In this document: positions 6,309 through 6,990 of the stretch, piece after piece
How positions within the stretch are numbered: the first letter of the stretch is position 1
Layout: each line of letters begins with the position of its first letter
NCBI GenBank assembly: GCA_021203585.1
Contig: JAJQAW010000357.1
Span: 1 to 6,990 of the forward strand
From: Rikenellaceae bacterium
GTDB lineage: Bacteria; Bacteroidota; Bacteroidia; Bacteroidales; Rikenellaceae
DNA length: 6,990 bases
Direction: 5' to 3'
Position numbers and translations under genes: made by a program
The notes under the pieces: generated by a model
Told to the model about the DNA's origin: nothing
The model's database searches: none
What the model saw: only the letters and a program-made list of their open reading frames with translations

Positions 6309-6990
6309 ATGATGAAGACAGCATTAGTAACAGGGGTCACTTCCGGGATCGGTCGGGCCGTCGCCGAACGCTTGGCCCGCCTGGGTTTTCGGTTGATCCT
6401 GACCGGCCGGCGGAAAGAGCGGCTGGAATCGGTCAAAAGGGAAATCGAACGTTCGGCAAGCGCAGAAGTCCGAGGGTTGAACTTCGACATCCGCGATCCG
6501 GATCAGGTGGCTGCTGCGCTGGACTCCTTGCCGGAAGCGTGGCGCGCGGTCGATGTACTGGTCAACAACGCCGGATTAGCCGCCGGACTGGAACCCATTG
6601 ACCAGGGAAACCTGGCGGACTGGAATGCCATGATCGATACCAACGTCAAAGGTGTCCTGTACATCACACGGATCGTTTCGCAGGGGATGATCGGCTGCCG
6701 AAGCGGACATATTTTTAATATCGGTTCGATTGCCGGCCGACAGGTATATGCCGGCGGCGTGGTGTACTGCGCTTCTAAACACGCCATGCACGCGCTCTCG
6801 GAAGGCATGCGGATCGACTTCCTGCCGCACGGAATTAAAGTGACCGAAATCCGGCCGGGCATGGTGAATACGGAATTCAGTACGGTCCGCTTTCACGGGA
6901 ATGCGGAGCGCGCCGAAAACGTTTACAAAGGGGTGGACCCGCTCACTGGCGAGGATATTGCGGCGGTTGTAGAATGGATTTTGTCACTGC
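6309..6990 (+). CDS. Short-chain dehydrogenase/reductase, YdfG-like (3' end outside window)
   Basis: The first 227 residues of a classical SDR oxidoreductase are visible before the window ends without a stop. The Rossmann nucleotide-binding motif TGVTSGIG (8-15), structural NNAG (86-89), and the catalytic tetrad N112, S140, Y153 and K157 (YxxxK) are all present. R34-R35 after the second beta strand (TGRRKERL) suggest NADP(H) rather than NAD(H). The overall pattern, including PGMVNTEF (183-190) and the tail GVDPLTGEDIAAVVEW, fits the YdfG/YMR226c group of NADP-dependent 3-hydroxy acid dehydrogenases, typically about 250 residues, so roughly 25 residues are missing. The physiological substrate is not deducible; YdfG acts on serine, L-allo-threonine and 3-hydroxypropionate-type compounds. 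Tandem ATG codons at 6309 and 6312 make the exact start uncertain. It is divergent from the permease operon. Confidence 0.88.
   Translation, partial: MMKTALVTGVTSGIGRAVAERLARLGFRLILTGRRKERLESVKREIERSASAEVRGLNFDIRDPDQVAAALDSLPEAWRAVDVLVNNAGLAAGLEPIDQGNLADWNAMIDTNVKGVLYITRIVSQGMIGCRSGHIFNIGSIAGRQVYAGGVVYCASKHAMHALSEGMRIDFLPHGIKVTEIRPGMVNTEFSTVRFHGNAERAENVYKGVDPLTGEDIAAVVEWILSL

Noticed and set aside
6236..6601. 121-codon plus-strand open frame overlapping the SDR gene start
   Set aside because: It is out of frame with the SDR, whose nucleotide-binding motif and catalytic residues are intact; the translation is Arg/Gly-rich frame shadow.

Overview
The window looks like ordinary chromosomal DNA from an anaerobic or microaerophilic member of the Bacteroidota, most plausibly Bacteroidales. 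Three things support this. The promoters match the Bacteroidota pattern (TTG about 19 nt upstream of TAnnTTTG). Start codons are preceded by A-rich leaders with no clear Shine-Dalgarno. The proteins (reverse rubrerythrin, menaquinone methyltransferase, SPOR-like secreted protein, LolC/E-type permease) read like Bacteroidales family members. Third codon positions favour G/C, which would fit a Rikenellaceae/Alistipes-like genome, but the genus is an inference.

Layout: (1) 11-1014, plus strand: a PerR-type Fur-family repressor followed 41 nt later by a reverse rubrerythrin, closed by a strong intrinsic terminator at 1030-1065. (2) 1193-3037, minus strand: a single-gene unit encoding an MsbA-like ABC exporter with its own well-formed promoter at 3070-3100. 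(3) 3161-6236, minus strand: a compact four-gene operon, in transcription order a LolC/E-type FtsX-fold permease, menG (overlapping by ATGA), a small LEA-2-like lipoprotein, and a secreted SPOR-like protein. It ends in an intrinsic terminator at 3161-3191. (4) 6237-6308: a short divergent intergenic region with a plus-strand -7 element embedded in an imperfect dyad. (5) 6309-6990, plus strand: a short-chain dehydrogenase/reductase of the YdfG type, cut by the window end.

How the genes fit together: the first unit is a peroxide-defence cassette. All five positions that bind the regulatory metal in Bacillus PerR are present in the regulator, and the rubrerythrin is a peroxidase, so the regulator probably controls itself and its neighbour. 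The long minus-strand operon concerns the cell envelope: a lipoprotein-release-type permease, a lipoprotein, an exported protein and the last menaquinone methylation step. The ABC exporter is a separate, probably lipid- or drug-exporting, inner-membrane pump.

I found no mobile element, CRISPR array, tRNA/rRNA gene or toxin-antitoxin pair, and no previously undescribed system. The points most worth checking are the two uncharacterised envelope proteins locked to menG and the permease, and the dyad over the SDR promoter. No intergenic stretch exceeds 300 bases; the longest are 3038-3209 (promoter and terminator) and 1015-1192 (terminator, then about 127 nt in which I see nothing convincing).
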